39,479 nt of DNA. Source: an uncultured Ignavibacteria bacterium. GTDB taxonomy: Bacteria > Bacteroidota > Ignavibacteria > Kapaibacteriales > UBA2268. A program made the position numbers and the translations under genes. The notes beneath the pieces were generated by a model. It did no database searches and was not told the origin of the DNA. It saw only the letters and a program-made list of their open reading frames with translations. Position 1 is the stretch's first letter, and each line of letters begins with the position of its first letter. The stretch covers positions 1-39,479 of the forward strand of contig CAIOZA010000071.1 in NCBI GenBank assembly GCA_903862655.1, written 5' to 3'. Shown in pieces: positions 31,417 through 39,304 of the stretch.

Positions 31417-31746
31417 TTAATTAATTTCAAGACAACATTTGTTTATTGTAATGATAAGATGCTGTTTGCGAATTTTTTTGTCGTAATACATATAATACAA
31501 ATAATCGACGAACCACAGCATCAGTTGAATAGCTATAATTGAGACAATCCGTAGAGTTCCAAATCCGGTTATTAGCCAGAGAGCTGGTGAAGCAATTCCA
31601 ACATGTTTTATAGCAGCAGCTATTTTGAAATATTTTATTATTAATACAGTATGCTTAGTAATAGATGCTCTGATATCATTTTGGATTTCGAAATATGATT
31701 TTTCTTCAGTAGTTTCTGTTGAATTAATTTGGGGTTCTGTTTCCAT
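31417..31746 (-). CDS. Small two-TM protein, paralogue of the protein at 32519
   Basis: A 109-residue protein with an acidic polar N-terminus (METEPQINSTETTEEKSYFE) and two adjacent hydrophobic segments (about 50-66, HVGIASPALWLITGFG, and 68-88, IVSIIAIQLMLWFVDYLYY), ending in a basic tail. It aligns by eye with the 125-residue protein at 32519-32896 (KHVGIASPALWLITGF against KYFGLISPLWVVVGIN, then an IxAIQLMLWFV/ILGIQIVLWLV helix). The two lie on either side of the recombinase gene. This copy starts 6 bases after the recombinase stop. No family recognised. Confidence 0.6.
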   Translation of the reverse strand: METEPQINSTETTEEKSYFEIQNDIRASITKHTVLIIKYFKIAAAIKHVGIASPALWLITGFGTLRIVSIIAIQLMLWFVDYLYYMYYDKKIRKQHLIITINKCCLEIN

Positions 31747-31752
31747 AAAAAA

Positions 31753-32340
31753 TTAAAGATTGGTGTATGCTTCGGAAATTTCCTCTGATGTTAAAGCTAA
31801 ATATGTACGTGTTATCGAAACTGTGGAATGTTGGAAAATCTGTGAAAGAAGAATCAAGCTCTTCTCCGAATTATTATTTCTTTCGAAAACCCTGCGTCCG
31901 AATGATTTTCTCATGAAATGCGAAGAAATCTTAGTTGACGAGCCCACCACTTTATATTTCGTCATAATTTCTTTTAACCGAATGTTGACATATTGAACTG
32001 AAAAAGACTTTTTTTCGAACCGGTTCAGGAATATCAAATGATCCGGCTCAGTTAAATTTAAAATTGTGTAGTTCCTCGACAGAATTTCTTTCAGTTCCGA
32101 GTTTATTGTAATTGTTCTTGTTTTTTTGGTCTTCTTTTCAATTATAGTAAGTTGTTCCTTATCTATTAAGTCCGACCACCTCAATAAAAGCAGGTCAGAA
32201 ATTCTTAAGCCGGTAAATATCCCGCAAGCGATAAGTACTGAAAATTTATTATCGCCATCTCTCTCCAATTTTAATATTAGCGATAACACAATATTCCACT
32301 CAATATAATCTGAAGTTGTTTTTTGACCCTTTAATGACAT
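31753..32340 (-). CDS. Tyrosine recombinase, catalytic domain only (FimB/FimE-like size)
   Basis: The 195-residue protein contains the full catalytic set: Arg46 in GIFTGLRISDL, a Lys near 69-70 (EKKTKKTR beta-hairpin), His141-x2-Arg144 in SSHFMRKSFGRR, His171 in QIFQHSTVSIT and the nucleophile Tyr180 in TRTYLAL. It lacks the N-terminal SAM-like core-binding domain; the codon before its ATG is a TAA, so no extension is possible. Tyrosine recombinases of this size (FimB/FimE type) often invert promoters; longer relatives mobilise elements. Here it lies between two paralogous membrane proteins and next to the small-gene array, which it might rearrange. Activity is plausible; target sites are unknown. 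Confidence 0.85.
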   Translation of the reverse strand: MSLKGQKTTSDYIEWNIVLSLILKLERDGDNKFSVLIACGIFTGLRISDLLLLRWSDLIDKEQLTIIEKKTKKTRTITINSELKEILSRNYTILNLTEPDHLIFLNRFEKKSFSVQYVNIRLKEIMTKYKVVGSSTKISSHFMRKSFGRRVFERNNNSEKSLILLSQIFQHSTVSITRTYLALTSEEISEAYTNL

Positions 32341-32433
32341 TTATCTTTCAGTTTTATGATTTAATGTATATAAGTGAAACTAAAGTACATTTTCGCAAAA
32401 GCGATGATTCATAAAGTGCTCATTATCAATATT

Positions 32434-32458
32434 CTTTCACTAATAAATAAAGTGAAAG
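32434..32458. repeat. Inverted repeat upstream of the recombinase gene
   Basis: CTTTCACT (32434-32441) and AGTGAAAG (32451-32458) pair perfectly around a 9-base AT loop. A smaller TCGC-AAAA-GCGA hairpin lies 40 bases closer to the gene. The pair could be a recombinase binding site, an operator, or a terminator for the gene at 32519. Confidence 0.5.
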
Positions 32459-32518
32459 TTGCGATATTTCCGATTTATTACATTTCTTGTAGCTTTGAAA
32501 TCCTGTCATTAGAATAAC

Positions 32519-32896
32519 TTATAAATTTTTCCAATCTGTCCATTCATGTCCTGTTAATTGTGCTGAGAAATATTGTAAGAAAAACCATGACCCCTTATAT
32601 TCCGATTCTTCCCACCATAATAACTGTCGATACTTTTTATAGACAAGAAATAATACCAACCATAGCACAATCTGAATACCAAGTATTGAAATAATCTCAA
32701 ACCAATTAATTCCGACTACCACCCATAGTGGGGATATCAAACCAAAATATTTTAACCCTTCGGAAATTTGGGAATATTTCCTCACCAGTTTTTTGTGACA
32801 AGTCATTTGAGTCCGGAATCCATCCAGCATTTCAATTGACACTTCATTTTTTTTACCATCTGATTTTTCCATGACAGTTTTAAATAATGAATTCAA
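32519..32896 (-). CDS. Small two-TM protein, paralogue of the protein at 31417
   Basis: A 125-residue protein; an internal Met (MEKSDGKKNEVSIEML) may be the true start. A polar charged N-terminal half (HKKLVRKYSQISEGLKY) leads into two hydrophobic segments (FGLISPLWVVVGINWFEI and ILGIQIVLWLVLFLVYKKY), then a Trp-rich tail (LLWWEESEYKGSWFFLQ, GHEWTDW). It is clearly related to the protein at 31417. It lies 178 bases upstream of the recombinase. Function unknown. Confidence 0.6.
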   Translation of the reverse strand: MNSLFKTVMEKSDGKKNEVSIEMLDGFRTQMTCHKKLVRKYSQISEGLKYFGLISPLWVVVGINWFEIISILGIQIVLWLVLFLVYKKYRQLLWWEESEYKGSWFFLQYFSAQLTGHEWTDWKNL

Positions 32897-32941
32897 CAGA
32901 GTTCATATGTGACTTTAAAAAAAGTTGACCAACAGTTTATC

Positions 32942-33853
32942 TTAATCATATCCCGTCTGATGGTCTTTCAATACTTCAAAAAAATAATCGACGACAATTT
33001 TAGTATTGAAATCTTCTGGTTTAATTCTTTTCTGTTTGAAAAGCATTCTTGTGTTAAACTCATGTACCTTTTCATATTTTTGTTTTGATGTCTCCTCTTG
33101 AAAAGCATTAAACTCAATCGTAAGTTTGTCTTCACTTTCTATCGAAACATTAATTAGGTAGCTAAATTCAGGACGTAACCAATAAACCTCCATACATTCA
33201 ATAGTTCCGACCATCCAAAAACCACACTCTTGCTTTGGAATTCGTGAAAGTGAAAATCGAAATGAAGCTTTATCATTATATATCATAATGTCTATTTCTT
33301 CAAAAGCAGCTTTTATTATATCATATATGGTGTCAAATAATACAGGATTAGAAAAAATCGGTTCGATATCCTCTACGTCTTCTGTATACGTCCGCTCAGG
33401 ATAGACCATTCGTTCAAGGTTATAGATGTTCAAGGTCATCAAATTAAAAGCTTTGATAAATTCATCTGCTATAACATCCTCAGTACAGATATCTTCTGGT
33501 ATTACGATACGTGTTGTAGGTAGTTTGCTAAGGACGGTTGAATTGTTATTATTGAATATCTCCAATTTCTTATCAAAACTCGCTGGAGTATCGATCGTTC
33601 TATTTCCATGTGCGACCAATTCGAAGCTAAATGAATTGTTTTGATTCAGGATAAATATCTGATAGCGGAAAACGGTCAATTTGTCTAAAGTCTGATTGAC
33701 AATAATCGTAGCAGCCAAGAACCTATCATTAAAAATCCTTACTCGGTCGAATTTTGTTATTTGTGTTGTAATACGAGCTTTTACAGTAGTAGCATGTCTG
33801 ATTTCTCTTAATGCTGAGTTTAGAATCTCGAATATCTTATTTAAACTATCCAT
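32942..33853 (-). CDS. Hypothetical protein, 303 aa
   Basis: A soluble, acidic protein without recognised domain or signal peptide. It has an N-terminal helix pair (LNKIFEILNSALREIRHATT), beta-rich stretches (TVFRYQIFILNQNNSFSFEL, TRIVIPEDI) and two similarly built parts: IADEFIKAFNLMTLNIYNL and FDTIYDIIKAAFEEIDIMI. It starts 242 bases from the AAA ATPase stop and ends 45 bases before the small membrane-protein gene. It is in the same orientation as the rest of the block. No functional call is possible. Confidence 0.55.
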   Translation of the reverse strand: MDSLNKIFEILNSALREIRHATTVKARITTQITKFDRVRIFNDRFLAATIIVNQTLDKLTVFRYQIFILNQNNSFSFELVAHGNRTIDTPASFDKKLEIFNNNNSTVLSKLPTTRIVIPEDICTEDVIADEFIKAFNLMTLNIYNLERMVYPERTYTEDVEDIEPIFSNPVLFDTIYDIIKAAFEEIDIMIYNDKASFRFSLSRIPKQECGFWMVGTIECMEVYWLRPEFSYLINVSIESEDKLTIEFNAFQEETSKQKYEKVHEFNTRMLFKQKRIKPEDFNTKIVVDYFFEVLKDHQTGYD

Positions 33854-34095
33854 ATTAAAGTATTTTATGATTTTTCAGGTGATATTAAAATAAAAACTGG
33901 CTGTAGATTGCTTCTTAACTCAAAATGCGTTCGATATTTAGAAATTAATTGGTGTTATGTTCATATATGATATCTATTTTGAGTTATTTTTCTGAATTTG
34001 TCCTTAAAATCGGTTATTAATTCTGGTTTAAACTGCTTTTGATTATGTAAGGATTTGGGCTGGCTTATTTTTCGTGAATTATAATAATACACGGA

Positions 34096-35775
34096 CTAAA
34101 TATTAAACCCCATTTTATTTCTTACTCCCACAGCTTCTTCGGCTGCGAATTCTTCGATTTCGCTTAACGACAAAGGTTCGTCGTTCAAAATTTTACTCAT
34201 GTGATATTTTCTGGTTAAATTTTCGATTTGTCCTCCTGTCAGATCTGGGAACCTTCCTGCGAGTACAGCTATCTGGTCATCTGTTAAAAATGACATTTTA
34301 TCTTTTAAAATTTTTAGCCGGGTTTCAAAATCAGGTTTTTCGAACTTGATTTTGTATAAAAATCGGCGCATAAAGGCTGAGTCAAGTGAATCTATTCTGT
34401 TTGTCGTTGCTATGAGCACACCCTCAAGATTTTCGATTTCGTTTAGTAAAATGTTCTGAAGTGCGTTAGCCGTTTGATCAACTGACCTTTTAATATTTAC
34501 ACGGGAACTAAGTAGTTGGTCAGCCTCATTCATTAGCAAAATCGGACAGACCTCGCTATTGTGAACTAACATTTTGTAGTCAGTAAAGAACTTTTTGAGT
34601 TTGGTTTCGCTGTCGCCGTACCACATTGACTTTATGTCCGCAACTTCCAATAACACTATTGGTCTTCCACAAAATTTTGCGAGCTGTTTTACCAGTTCAG
34701 TTTTTCCAGTACCCGCTGCGATTCCGTGTAGGAGAATGGCAACACCATTCCGTAAGCCATTATTCGTAAGCCTTGCTTGAATTTCTTTTAATCCATCAAT
34801 CGATAGCATTTTAAATAAAGTACTGATGCTTTTGGTGATATCATCGTTGTAATACAGCTTCACTTCTGAAATGGACTCAGGTTTGATCATGTTTTCCATT
34901 TCCACGGAATGCATAACAATTTTATCTCTATCCTCTTCAAAAAGGTAGTTGAGTGCTTTTTCAGTCAGTTTAATCTTAAAATTTGTTTTAAAATTTCCTT
35001 CTTCGATTTTAATCAAATCGTTCTTTATCAGTGAACTTTCACCATTGGCTATCTCATTTTTAAGCCTTAGAGCCGCATTGTGAGATTTTGTTATACCTCC
35101 GATTACATCACTTACATCATTTCCACCCAATCCAATAGCAGCACATACAGAAAGTGAAAGAAGAATCAACATATTATCACATTCGAGTTTTAGCGCTTCG
35201 AGGCGTTGTACATAAACGAGTTCAGAATTTTCCTTAAAGGAATTTTCTACACTTTCGACAAGCTCAAAAGCCTCGAAGTCCCGCATTTCCATTTTACTAA
35301 AATAGAACATGATGCGATCAAGAAATTCAAAGACATTTTTCTCAACATGTTGGTGTTTTTTCAGTGGGGAGTTATACAGCACAAAATCCATTACATCTTG
35401 TGGAATAATGAATTTAATATCGTGTTGAAAGCTTTCAACCCTCTTGGGCTTATAGATAACCAGCAACTTCTTTTCTACCAGAGGTTTCATTTTTTCCATC
35501 AAACCTATTGTTTCAATAACAGTAAGCTTTAGCATTTTTGTAATTTCCCGCAGCGTGCTCCGGTGATTTTCAAGATTGGAGACTACAATTATTGCAAAGA
35601 CTACAGTTTCCAAAGTATTTGTTTTAAGCAGGAAGGACAGCTCTTCCACATCGCTGTCATTTGACAAGCTGGATACAGAAATAGCTCCTTTTTCGACCTT
35701 GCGGCTTATACTATCCACAAGCTCGATTGGCTTTTTTGTTATCACTGGCTTCTTCTTTTTGGGTGGATACTTCAT
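34096..35775 (-). CDS. AAA+ ATPase of the 'NEAD' type with N-terminal helical/winged-helix region
   Basis: A 559-residue protein. The AAA+ module spans about residues 340-520: HGIAAGTGKTEL (Walker A, Lys358), a central WYGDSETKLKKFF pore-loop/second-region block, LLMNEADQLL (Walker B, Asn416-Glu417; Asn replaces the usual Asp, as in a Bacteroidota CDC48-like family with FNEAD), IATTNR sensor 1, and SAFMRRF arginine-finger motif. The N-terminal 330 residues contain a winged-helix-like start (ATTL-type REITKMLKLTVIETIGLMEK) and a long helical arm, perhaps a substrate adaptor. The protein should remodel a protein or nucleoprotein substrate using ATP. Partners are unknown; the orphan at 32942 is its downstream neighbour. 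The ATPase call is firm. Confidence 0.85.
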   Translation of the reverse strand: MKYPPKKKKPVITKKPIELVDSISRKVEKGAISVSSLSNDSDVEELSFLLKTNTLETVVFAIIVVSNLENHRSTLREITKMLKLTVIETIGLMEKMKPLVEKKLLVIYKPKRVESFQHDIKFIIPQDVMDFVLYNSPLKKHQHVEKNVFEFLDRIMFYFSKMEMRDFEAFELVESVENSFKENSELVYVQRLEALKLECDNMLILLSLSVCAAIGLGGNDVSDVIGGITKSHNAALRLKNEIANGESSLIKNDLIKIEEGNFKTNFKIKLTEKALNYLFEEDRDKIVMHSVEMENMIKPESISEVKLYYNDDITKSISTLFKMLSIDGLKEIQARLTNNGLRNGVAILLHGIAAGTGKTELVKQLAKFCGRPIVLLEVADIKSMWYGDSETKLKKFFTDYKMLVHNSEVCPILLMNEADQLLSSRVNIKRSVDQTANALQNILLNEIENLEGVLIATTNRIDSLDSAFMRRFLYKIKFEKPDFETRLKILKDKMSFLTDDQIAVLAGRFPDLTGGQIENLTRKYHMSKILNDEPLSLSEIEEFAAEEAVGVRNKMGFNI

Positions 35776-35808
35776 TTCGCTTTTTGTTGATGTATATAAT
35801 ATGGTATG

Positions 35809-35961
35809 CTATTTCTTAAACCAGTCCGCAGGAGTTGGGAGGCGCCAAGTTATTTTTATGTACAATTTTACCGGCAGGATTTTCCTAATGAAGGCATGAG
35901 GCACGAGCGCAACATTATGACCCAAAAGGCGACCCTTCCGTTGAAAGCATAGGTATAGCAT
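35809..35961 (-). CDS. Possible 50-residue basic ORF upstream of the AAA ATPase
   Basis: ATG at 35961 to TAG at 35809 encodes a 50-residue basic peptide: MLYLCFQRKGRLLGHNVALV, then PHAFIRKILPVKLYIKITWR and a short PTPADWFKK end. Its DNA is visibly richer in G and C than the flanks. It may be a fragment of an older gene or transferred DNA rather than a functional ORF. The stop is 33 bases before the ATPase start. Confidence 0.3.
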   Translation of the reverse strand: MLYLCFQRKGRLLGHNVALVPHAFIRKILPVKLYIKITWRLPTPADWFKK

Positions 35962-36518
35962 GTCTATATAATTTAGATTAACTTATATGGCTTTAAAAAC
36001 AGCCAATTGAAGATGATGGAGAAACTTTATACCGCTATATTAAATGTGCTGCGATAATGGGTTTTTTAAGGATGAAAAAGGGACACACGCTGTAACTTTC
36101 TGAAAATAAAGAATTTGCGATGATTTTCATATTTAGAAATTATACATTAAAAGTAGGAAGAATTTTTGAAAAAAACAAAATTTTTTGAAAATAGTTAAAT
36201 AAAAGTCCGTATATTGTTATTAATGTGAGTATTACAATATTGATACATACTTTATGTATCGAATTGAAAAGAGGTTTTGGACAGGGAAAAGAGGGGATAA
36301 GTAGTAATATGTCCAATTCTCTGCCTCATTTATCAAAAATACATTGAGCAACACCTCAATGATTAAAAGAGTTTATTTTTATCCTGATGTAAATCTGGTA
36401 TATTTACCTTTTGAAAATGAGACCAATTTGAACATATGATAATTTTGCAACTTGCTTATTATCAATAATAAAATACTATGACACAAGGTATCAGGATGAT
36501 CACAATGAATGAAAATAC

Positions 36519-36550
36519 AAAAGGAGGAAAGCCTAAACCTTCCTCCTTTT
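36519..36550. terminator. Hairpin terminator, probably of tRNA-Leu
   Basis: AAAAGGAGGAA (36519-36529) and TTCCTCCTTTT (36540-36550) form a perfect 11-bp stem with a 10-base loop. It lies downstream of the tRNA-Leu (minus strand). Flanking A/T runs in the stem let it act in either direction. Confidence 0.6.
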
Positions 36551-36553
36551 CAC

Positions 36554-36577
36554 TTTCGTCCACCGTTTCGTCCACCG
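36554..36577. repeat. Tandem 12-bp direct repeat
   Basis: TTTCGTCCACCG occurs twice back to back (36554-36565 and 36566-36577) between the terminator and the tRNA 3' end. On the minus strand it reads as a Gly-Gly-Arg-Asn-Gly-Gly-Arg-Lys coding stretch ending in TGA, so it could be the relic of an integrase or other gene end. Confidence 0.6.
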
Positions 36578-36632
36578 CCTTGTATCAATAACCGTAATCA
36601 ACTAATTGTCAAGGTTTTAGAGCAAAATGATG

Positions 36633-36716
36633 TACCCGGAGCCGGAATCGAACCGGCACGGGATTGCTCCCATTGGTTTTTGAGACCAACGCGTCTACCT
36701 ATTCCGCCATCCGGGC
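36633..36716 (-). tRNA. tRNA-Leu (anticodon CAA)
   Basis: The 84-base minus-strand gene folds as a class II tRNA. Acceptor GCCCGGA pairs with TCCGGGT (one G-U at the first pair), with discriminator A. The anticodon stem TTGGT/ACCAA encloses the loop CTCAAAA, giving anticodon CAA. A long variable arm (TGGGAGCAATCCCG region) and the T arm GCCGGTTCGATTCCGGC follow. CCA is not encoded (the next bases are CA preceded by T). It reads UUG codons. Long variable arm plus CAA identifies leucine. It marks the border between the accessory region and core genes. Confidence 0.93.
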
Positions 36717-36782
36717 GTGGAGACCGCGGCAAAGGTATAAAAAGTTTCGTAATTCCAAACAATAGTTCAGCTGGCAATAACA

Positions 36783-36820
36783 TTAACCCTGACGGGGGTT
36801 TGCAACCCCGTTAGGGTTAA
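36783..36820. repeat. REP-like imperfect palindrome
   Basis: TTAACCCT-g-ACGGGG (36783-36797) faces CCCCGT-t-AGGGTTAA (36806-36820) with one symmetric mismatch and a short loop, giving a 14-bp stem. It sits between the tRNA and the 7-mer array. The form is that of a repetitive extragenic palindrome; it may also terminate transcription. Confidence 0.6.
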
Positions 36821-36830
36821 AATCTAACTG

Positions 36831-36893
36831 CTTTCTGCTTTCTGCTTTCTGCTTTCTGCTTTCTGCTTTCTGCTTTCTGCTTTCTGCTTTCTG
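36831..36893. repeat. 7-bp tandem repeat, nine perfect copies of CTTTCTG
   Basis: Nine uninterrupted copies of CTTTCTG lie 20 bases upstream of the prs promoter. The reverse complement, GAAAGCA when rotated, differs from the array at 39305 (GNAGGCA) at one fixed position. Such short perfect arrays change copy number by slippage. Confidence 0.95.
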
Positions 36894-36912
36894 CCAAACG
36901 CCATCTGCCTAT

Positions 36913-36941
36913 TTGTTGCGTCAATTTTTTTACTATCTTTG
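36913..36941 (+). promoter_or_regulatory. prs promoter (Bacteroidota type)
   Basis: TTG at 36913-36915, an 18-base spacer and TATCTTTG at 36934-36941 match the TTG-N18/19-TAnnTTTG consensus exactly. The ATG of prs is at 36983, about 40 bases on. Confidence 0.75.
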
Positions 36942-36982
36942 CACCCTCATTTTCAGGAGTATTTAATATTCAATAATCCAGC

Positions 36983-37918
36983 ATGGCACCAGAGGTAAAA
37001 ATTTTTTCAGGCAGGTCGTCAAGATACCTTGCTTTAAAAATCGCTGAAGCTTACGGAGGCAAGCTTGGAGATATCCTTGTCACAAGCTTTGCAGATGGCG
37101 AATTTCAACCATCTTTTGAAGAAAATATCAGGGGTGACGATGTTTTTATCATACAATCAACCTTTGCTCCTGCCGACAATCTGATGGAACTTCTGCTCCT
37201 TGTTGACGGAGCCCGCCGTTCATCAGCCCGGAAAATTATCGCGGTTATACCCTATTTCGGATATGCCAGACAGGACAGAAAAGACAAACCCCGTGTTCCG
37301 ATTGCATCAAAACTTGTGGCAAACCTGATAACGGCTGCCGGCGTAGACCGCATTATCACAATTGACCTTCATGCAGATCAAATCCAGGGATTCTTTGACA
37401 TCCCCGTTGATCACCTTTATGCATCTTCTATTTTCATTCCTTTTATCAAGGAAATGAACCTGCCAAATCTTATCTTTGCTTCACCTGATACTGGTGGAAC
37501 CAGACGTGCAGCAGCTTATGCAAAAATCATGAACACCAGCTTTGTGATCTGCTACAAGCAAAGGGCAAAACCGAACGAAATTGAAAAAATGACAATTATT
37601 GGTGATGTCAAAGGAAAGGATGTTATCCTTCTCGATGATATTATTGATACTGCCGGTACTATTACAAAAGCTGCTGCTATTGTAATGGAGAACGGTGCAA
37701 ATAGTGTCAGGGCCTTTTGTACACACCCTATTCTCTCGAAAAATGCCATCGAACGCATTGAAGAATCCAGATTTACAGAGGTTTATGTAACTGACACCAT
37801 TCCTCTTGAACGGGAAAGCTTCAAAATAAAGGTTATCAGTACTGCCAACCTGCTTGCAGATGTAATAGGCCGCTTACGAAATCATGAATCAATTTCATCC
37901 TTGTTTAAATTTGAATAA
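36983..37918 (+). CDS. prs: Ribose-phosphate pyrophosphokinase (PRPP synthetase)
   Basis: The 311-residue enzyme makes PRPP from ribose 5-phosphate and ATP for nucleotide, histidine, tryptophan and NAD synthesis in the cytoplasm. Clear family marks: KIFSGRSSRYLALKIA at the start, the catalytic flexible loop region FGYARQDRKDKPR (92-104), the metal-binding DLHADQIQGFF (128-138, His130), and the PRPP-binding loop DDIIDTAGT (218-226). Full length, start fixed by the promoter 40 bases upstream. Codon use and GC are those of core genes, unlike the DNA left of the tRNA. rplY and pth follow on the same strand, a conserved Bacteroidota order. Confidence 0.97.
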   Translation: MAPEVKIFSGRSSRYLALKIAEAYGGKLGDILVTSFADGEFQPSFEENIRGDDVFIIQSTFAPADNLMELLLLVDGARRSSARKIIAVIPYFGYARQDRKDKPRVPIASKLVANLITAAGVDRIITIDLHADQIQGFFDIPVDHLYASSIFIPFIKEMNLPNLIFASPDTGGTRRAAAYAKIMNTSFVICYKQRAKPNEIEKMTIIGDVKGKDVILLDDIIDTAGTITKAAAIVMENGANSVRAFCTHPILSKNAIERIEESRFTEVYVTDTIPLERESFKIKVISTANLLADVIGRLRNHESISSLFKFE

Positions 37919-38016
37919 CTGATCTGGTAACCTTCTGTAAAAAGATTAAAAACAATGATTTATGAACACCATGAATCAGATATAAATACATATTCAACAA
38001 AATAAATCAAAAAAAA

Positions 38017-38586
38017 ATGAAAACAGTATCTATTAGCGGTTTCCTCCGCGGGAACGTAGGGAAGAAGGATGCTAAAGCATTACGCAAAGAGGAGAAGGTA
38101 CCTTGTGTACTTTATGGTGGAACAGATCAGGTTCATTTCTGGGCTGAGGTTGGATCATTTAAGAAATTAATCTTCACACCTGAGGTTTATTTAATTTCTC
38201 TGGATGTTGATGGAAAAACTCATCAGGCATCATTACAAGACGTTCAATATCATCCTGTTACGGATGAATTGCTTCATGTTGATTTCCTCGAAATCACAGC
38301 TGGAAAACCAATCATAATTGGAATTCCTACTCATATTGTTGGAACCTCACCAGGTATCCTCAAAGGGGGAAAGCTCATTACAAAACTTCGTAAGCTTAAA
38401 GTAAAAGCTCTATCAGAAAATCTTCCTGATAGAATTGACATTGACATTAGTAATCTTGATATTCTTGATTCATTTAAGGTTCAGGATTTGACTGTTGAAA
38501 ACCTGACTTTCCTTGATAATCCATCATCAATTGTGGTAAATGTTGCTGCAACCAGAGGTGTTGAGGTTGCAGAACCAGGTAAGTAA
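38017..38586 (+). CDS. rplY: 50S ribosomal protein L25 (TL5/Ctc type)
   Basis: The 189-residue protein is the long L25 form: an N-terminal 5S rRNA-binding domain (MKTVSISGFLRGNVGKKDAK, EEKVPCVLYGG, LLHVDFLEI; about 1-95) and a C-terminal beta domain (GKPIIIGIPTHIVGTSPGIL, LPDRIDIDISNLDILDSFKV). It binds 5S rRNA in the large ribosomal subunit. It lies 98 bases after prs and before pth, the usual order. A strong terminator follows it (38631-38695). Confidence 0.95.
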   Translation: MKTVSISGFLRGNVGKKDAKALRKEEKVPCVLYGGTDQVHFWAEVGSFKKLIFTPEVYLISLDVDGKTHQASLQDVQYHPVTDELLHVDFLEITAGKPIIIGIPTHIVGTSPGILKGGKLITKLRKLKVKALSENLPDRIDIDISNLDILDSFKVQDLTVENLTFLDNPSSIVVNVAATRGVEVAEPGK

Positions 38587-38630
38587 AATACCTTTTATTA
38601 GGCTGGTTTCTAAACAACCGGCATAATTAT

Positions 38631-38695
38631 CGCGCAGATTTCGCAGGTTTTTCAGATACATTCTGTCTTTGAACTGCGGGATCTGCGCGTTTTTT
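38631..38695 (+). terminator. Intrinsic terminator after rplY
   Basis: CGCGCAGAT (38631-38639) pairs with ATCTGCGCG (38681-38689); inside them CGCAG (38642-38646) pairs with CTGCG (38674-38678), and six T follow (38690-38695). The hairpin lies between rplY and pth, so pth may depend on read-through or its own promoter. Confidence 0.75.
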
Positions 38696-38717
38696 AAGTA
38701 TTCTAAGAAATAAACGG

Positions 38718-39281
38718 ATGAAATACCTGATAACAGGCCTTGGAAACATAGGTGATGAATATGCCAATACCCGGCATAATATTGGATTTGTTGTTGCAGA
38801 TGCTCTCGCTCAGGATGCTAAAGTATCCTTTGATAGCGACCGTTTGGCTTCGGTTGCTAAGTTTCGGCTCAAAGGTCATCAGGTTACGATAATCAAACCT
38901 ACAACTTATATGAATCTCTCCGGCAAAGCCGTGCGATATTGGATGCAGCAGGAAAATATCCCTGTTGAAAATATCCTCATCGTTACTGATGATGTGGATT
39001 TACCTCCCGGAAGCCTTCGTATGAGGCCTAAAGGAAGCGGTGGCAGCCACAATGGGATGAATAGTGTAATAGAGGTCCTCGGATCAAATGAATTTCCAAG
39101 ATTACGCTTTGGCATCGGCAGCAATTACCCCAGGGGCATGCAAATTGACTATGTACTTGGCCGTTGGACTAAAGAAGAGGAAAAACTCTTTATCGACAGG
39201 GTTCCTATGGCTGTTGAGATGATAAAGACTTTTGTTCTTTCAGGCGTTGCAAATGCGATGAACTCGTATAATAACAAGTAG
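38718..39281 (+). CDS. pth: Aminoacyl(peptidyl)-tRNA hydrolase
   Basis: The 187-residue enzyme releases peptides from prematurely dissociated peptidyl-tRNA in the cytoplasm. Typical bacterial Pth marks: [20 protein letters not shown] with Asn10 and catalytic His20, TTYMNLSG with Asn66, [10 protein letters not shown] carrying the Asp (91/92), and GGSHNGMNS with His111/Asn112. Length is normal. The start [10 protein letters not shown] leaves no room for an upstream alternative. It lies 22 bases after the rplY terminator T-run. Confidence 0.96.
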   Translation: MKYLITGLGNIGDEYANTRHNIGFVVADALAQDAKVSFDSDRLASVAKFRLKGHQVTIIKPTTYMNLSGKAVRYWMQQENIPVENILIVTDDVDLPPGSLRMRPKGSGGSHNGMNSVIEVLGSNEFPRLRFGIGSNYPRGMQIDYVLGRWTKEEEKLFIDRVPMAVEMIKTFVLSGVANAMNSYNNK

Positions 39282-39304
39282 TGTTTTCTAACATTTTTCT
39301 ATGT

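Larger units (their letters stand above)
35962..36632. other. Palindrome-rich gene-free stretch between the AAA ATPase and tRNA-Leu
   Basis: About 670 bases without a convincing gene. They hold several perfect hairpins: GATACATA/TATGTATC (36242-36260, 3-base loop), TTGGACA/TGTCCAA (36277-36283 / 36310-36316), CATTGAG/CTCAATG (36342-36361) and the terminator at 36519-36550. This lies against the 3' end of a tRNA gene, the usual attachment side for integrative elements, so an att region with recombinase arm sites is possible. No duplicate of the tRNA 3' end was found elsewhere in the window. Confidence 0.5.

Noticed and set aside
34096-35775. Broken Walker B (Asn for Asp) in the AAA ATPase as a sign of inactivity
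   Set aside because: The NEAD form is, as far as I know, a regular feature of this Bacteroidota AAA family, so it is not evidence of decay.
36633-36665. Direct repeat of the tRNA 3' end as an att site inside the window
   Set aside because: No second copy was found by eye in the rest of the window, so no element boundary pair can be claimed.
36509-36814. A 101-codon plus-strand frame and a 61-codon minus frame across the tRNA
   Set aside because: Both are shadows of tRNA-Leu; the apparent 'GAGIEPARD' peptide is the antisense of the T arm and acceptor.
37481-37758. Minus-strand frames inside prs
   Set aside because: Antisense shadows of a strongly conserved enzyme gene.
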